A DNA stretch of 32,184 bases from JBBKWQ01 sp037969115 (GTDB lineage: Bacteria; Actinomycetota; Acidimicrobiia; Acidimicrobiales; Ilumatobacteraceae), in assembly GCA_037969115.1 (NCBI GenBank), contig JBBKWQ010000032.1, forward strand, positions 1 through 32,184, written 5' to 3'. Made by a program: the position numbers and the translations under genes. The notes below the pieces were generated by a model. It was given only the letters and a program-made list of their open reading frames with translations, made no database searches and was not told the origin of the DNA. This document shows, one piece after another, positions 30,803 through 32,184 of this stretch (positions within the stretch are counted from its first letter, which is position 1; every line of letters starts with the position of its first letter).

Positions 30803-31114
30803 CCAGTTCGGGCAGAACGGATTCGAAGATGTCGTGGATCACTGTCGGGCGTCTCGCCCGTGTTCTGCCGTGTCGGTCAGTCCGCTGACCAGGGGTTTCG
30901 CGTTCCGCTCGTCCCGTCCGTCCGGGCAGGTTCGCCAAGTTGTAGGGATGAGTAGGGATGGATTCGCTCCCGGTCAATCGGCGTCGAGGCCTCGCGAGCC
31001 ACCCGTAACGACAGCCCTCCAGCGCAGCTGTTCGATCCGGGAGTCAGCATCTCCGTCCGGTCGCTCCGATGTGCGGAGATGGCCCGCGGTCCAAGCGGGC
31101 GTTAGCTGAGCCGG
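30803..31114. other. 312-bp gene-free region with several hairpins
   Basis: No convincing CDS is present; the longest frame (30834-31109) has no family-like segments. The region holds four inverted repeats: CGGGCG/CGCCCG with a 3-nt loop (30846-30860); GGTCAG/CTGACC with a 4-nt loop (30875-30890); ATCTCCG/CGGAGAT with an 18-nt loop (31049-31080); and GCCCGC/GCGGGC with a 7-nt loop (31082-31100). A short tandem GTAGGGATGA/GTAGGGATGG lies between the second and third. I found no tRNA. It could hold a structured RNA or be the scar of a past rearrangement. Confidence 0.45.
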
Positions 31115-31807
31115 TCAGTCTTCAATCTGCAAGCGGTCGTCGTTGTCGACGACCGCCCACGGTGTCGAAGCCTGAGTCGCGAGTTCAGTGGTGAAGGCTG
31201 CAGACCCGCCGACGTAGAGCGACGAGACGTCGACGTCGGTCGCAGCGAACCAGGAACAATCGTCCGGCCAGAACAGGTCGGGGTTTCGCCAACCGTCGTT
31301 GTCTGGATATCGCAATTCGGTCATCGCAGACAACGGACCGTGGACGAGGTAGTACACCCGATGCGGCAGGTCGAAGCGAGGAACCGACGCTAGGGCGGGT
31401 CCGATCCGCGCGTTCCGTTCACGATCGGATTCGCGCTGACGCTCACGTTGCACTTCTCGCCACGTGCGCTCGACCTCGTTGGCAGGCGGATACCTCCATC
31501 CCATCCGACCGATCGACGGGACAAAACCGTGGCCTTCCCAGATCGCAAACCAAGCCAGGGCCGGAGTCGACGTGTAGCCGGCCCCAACCAAAGCGACGAG
31601 GTCGAAGAGATCGCGGTACAGCTCCCACCAGTCATCCGGCGTCGGGTCTGGGGCATGAAGCCGCAAAGTGGACTCGAACAGGTTCGGTACCAGCGCGCCA
31701 ACGGTCCCGGGCTGGCCACGAAGCGATTCTCCGATCCATTCAGCCGGGTCGGTCGATTCTGCGGCACGGAGCGAGTCGCCAAAGATCACCAGAGGAGGAT
31801 CGCACAC
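31115..31807 (-). CDS. Conserved hypothetical protein, about 230 aa
   Basis: The sequence resembles an unnamed actinobacterial family rather than a characterised enzyme. It has AEWIGESLRGQPGTVGALVPNLFESTLRLHAP near the N-terminus, a Trp-rich middle (TPALAWFAIWEGHGF, RMGWRYPP), an Arg/Glu-rich helix, and PDLFWPDDCSWFAATDVDVSSLYVGGSAAF near the C-terminus, the most family-like block. There is no signal peptide or membrane span. Start choice is uncertain: TTG 31810, GTG 31807 and internal GTGs are possible, and none has a good Shine-Dalgarno. Function unknown; it lies downstream of a PIN-domain gene on the same strand. Confidence 0.7.
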   Translation of the reverse strand: MCDPPLVIFGDSLRAAESTDPAEWIGESLRGQPGTVGALVPNLFESTLRLHAPDPTPDDWWELYRDLFDLVALVGAGYTSTPALAWFAIWEGHGFVPSIGRMGWRYPPANEVERTWREVQRERQRESDRERNARIGPALASVPRFDLPHRVYYLVHGPLSAMTELRYPDNDGWRNPDLFWPDDCSWFAATDVDVSSLYVGGSAAFTTELATQASTPWAVVDNDDRLQIED

Positions 31808-31839
31808 CAAGGCAGTGAGGCCGACGCTAGTTAGCGGTG

Positions 31840-32184
31840 CTACTGGGTGCTATCTCGGCTCTCGAACTGGGCGGGCGTCCTCACTGGCGGGCGCTGCGAC
31901 TCCCATTCCAGTAGGTCCTTGTCACCCGAGACGATGACGTCGACATCGTGAACTCTCGCGAGAGCGATCAGGTAGTCGTCGTTCGGGTCGCGTGTCTGGG
32001 TCTGGACCTCGTCAGGGTCGTCGACGAGATCCACGAGCGCCTCGATCGTGTCCACGAACAGCGTCGCAGTCTCGAGACTGATCCACTTGCGGAGTCGGGG
32101 ACGAGTTGTCAGAACGTCACGAACCTCGCCCAGGAGTTCTGGGCACATCACGACGTCGAAGTCGGCTGTACCGCTCAGCCACGA
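31840..32184 (-). CDS. PIN-domain protein, toxin-like (COG1569 type), 5' end outside the window
   Basis: The frame is open to the window edge at 32184. The visible 114 residues run SWLSGTADFDVVMCPELLGEV, LTTRPRLRKWIS, then RDPNDDYLIALARVHDVDVIVSGDKDLLEW. The acidic pair in DPNDDYL and the D of SGDKDLL are the conserved metal-binding positions of the PIN RNase fold. The first catalytic Asp at the N-terminus is beyond the window. Such proteins are often toxins of toxin-antitoxin pairs. An antitoxin, if present, would be upstream of the window, since none is visible in the 29 bp after the gene. Confidence 0.8.
   Translation of the reverse strand, partial: SWLSGTADFDVVMCPELLGEVRDVLTTRPRLRKWISLETATLFVDTIEALVDLVDDPDEVQTQTRDPNDDYLIALARVHDVDVIVSGDKDLLEWESQRPPVRTPAQFESRDSTQ

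Noticed and set aside
30803..31114. tRNA-Sec or another tRNA in the gap after the NTF2-like gene
   Set aside because: A GTTCGATCC-like string near 31029 recalls a T-arm, but no matching acceptor or anticodon arm, and no TCA anticodon loop, could be assembled.
1..32184. CRISPR arrays, insertion sequences or prophage genes
   Set aside because: No regularly spaced repeats, transposase-like or integrase-like frames, or long terminal inverted repeats were found on either strand.

Overview
The window comes from a high-GC actinobacterium. The order dapA, rnj, ftsK, rimO, pgsA, cinA is typical of actinobacteria, CarD is present, and one protein resembles the mycothiol-dependent Rv2466c family. Many start codons sit 6-10 bases behind a TANNNT box, which implies leaderless mRNAs. 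An Acidimicrobiia (Ilumatobacter-like) origin is my best guess; it is an inference from gene content, not a database result.

Layout. 1-196: tail of a Thr-rich surface protein with an LPFTG sorting signal. 229-1641 (-): acyl-CoA ligase. 1741-5441 (+): phenylacetyl-CoA epoxidase operon paaABCDE, with every junction overlapping, followed by a convergent PaaX-type regulator. 6421-7818 (-): FKBP isomerase and a histone-deacetylase-like amidohydrolase, divergent from a class III aminotransferase and a PPK2 polyphosphate kinase. 9985-13720: thioesterase, small conserved protein, SDR, hydroxyisobutyrate-type dehydrogenase and an endonuclease/phosphatase-fold protein. 13727-17566 (-): carD, tRNA-Arg(TCT), then the coupled rimO-pgsA-cinA operon. 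17665-20842: an Rv2466c/DsbA-like protein with an in-frame UGA, an MFS transporter and a DUF445 protein. 20853-26569 (-): dapA-rnj-lipoprotein-ftsK. 26623-27418 (-): a frameshifted trans-aconitate methyltransferase-like gene. 27543-30802: a compact MerR-centred locus. 30803-32184: a structured gap, a hypothetical protein and a truncated PIN-domain protein.

Most notable result. Three genes are interrupted by a single in-frame UGA and stay open on both sides. (1) In the DsbA/Rv2466c-like protein, UGA replaces the first cysteine of the CPWC active site, giving UPWC (17695-17697). (2) In a rhodanese-CBS fusion, UGA follows the catalytic-loop cysteine in the pattern C-x4-U (28860-28862, minus strand). 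(3) In a SnoaL/NTF2-like protein, UGA is at codon 50 (30542-30544). The first two are followed, 22 and 20 nt downstream, by an 8-bp hairpin with a GUU or GUG triloop, which fits the bacterial SECIS pattern. The third has a weaker bulged hairpin 18 nt downstream. UGA is an ordinary stop elsewhere in the window, so these are best read as candidate selenocysteine codons. Two of the three lie in one locus around a thiol-metal-type MerR regulator. Its bidirectional promoter has a 20-bp spacer in both directions, and it faces an operon encoding a thioredoxin-like 'DF family (seleno)protein' homologue, a membrane protein, the seleno-rhodanese and an ankyrin protein. No selenocysteine machinery is inside the window, so that must be checked elsewhere in the genome.
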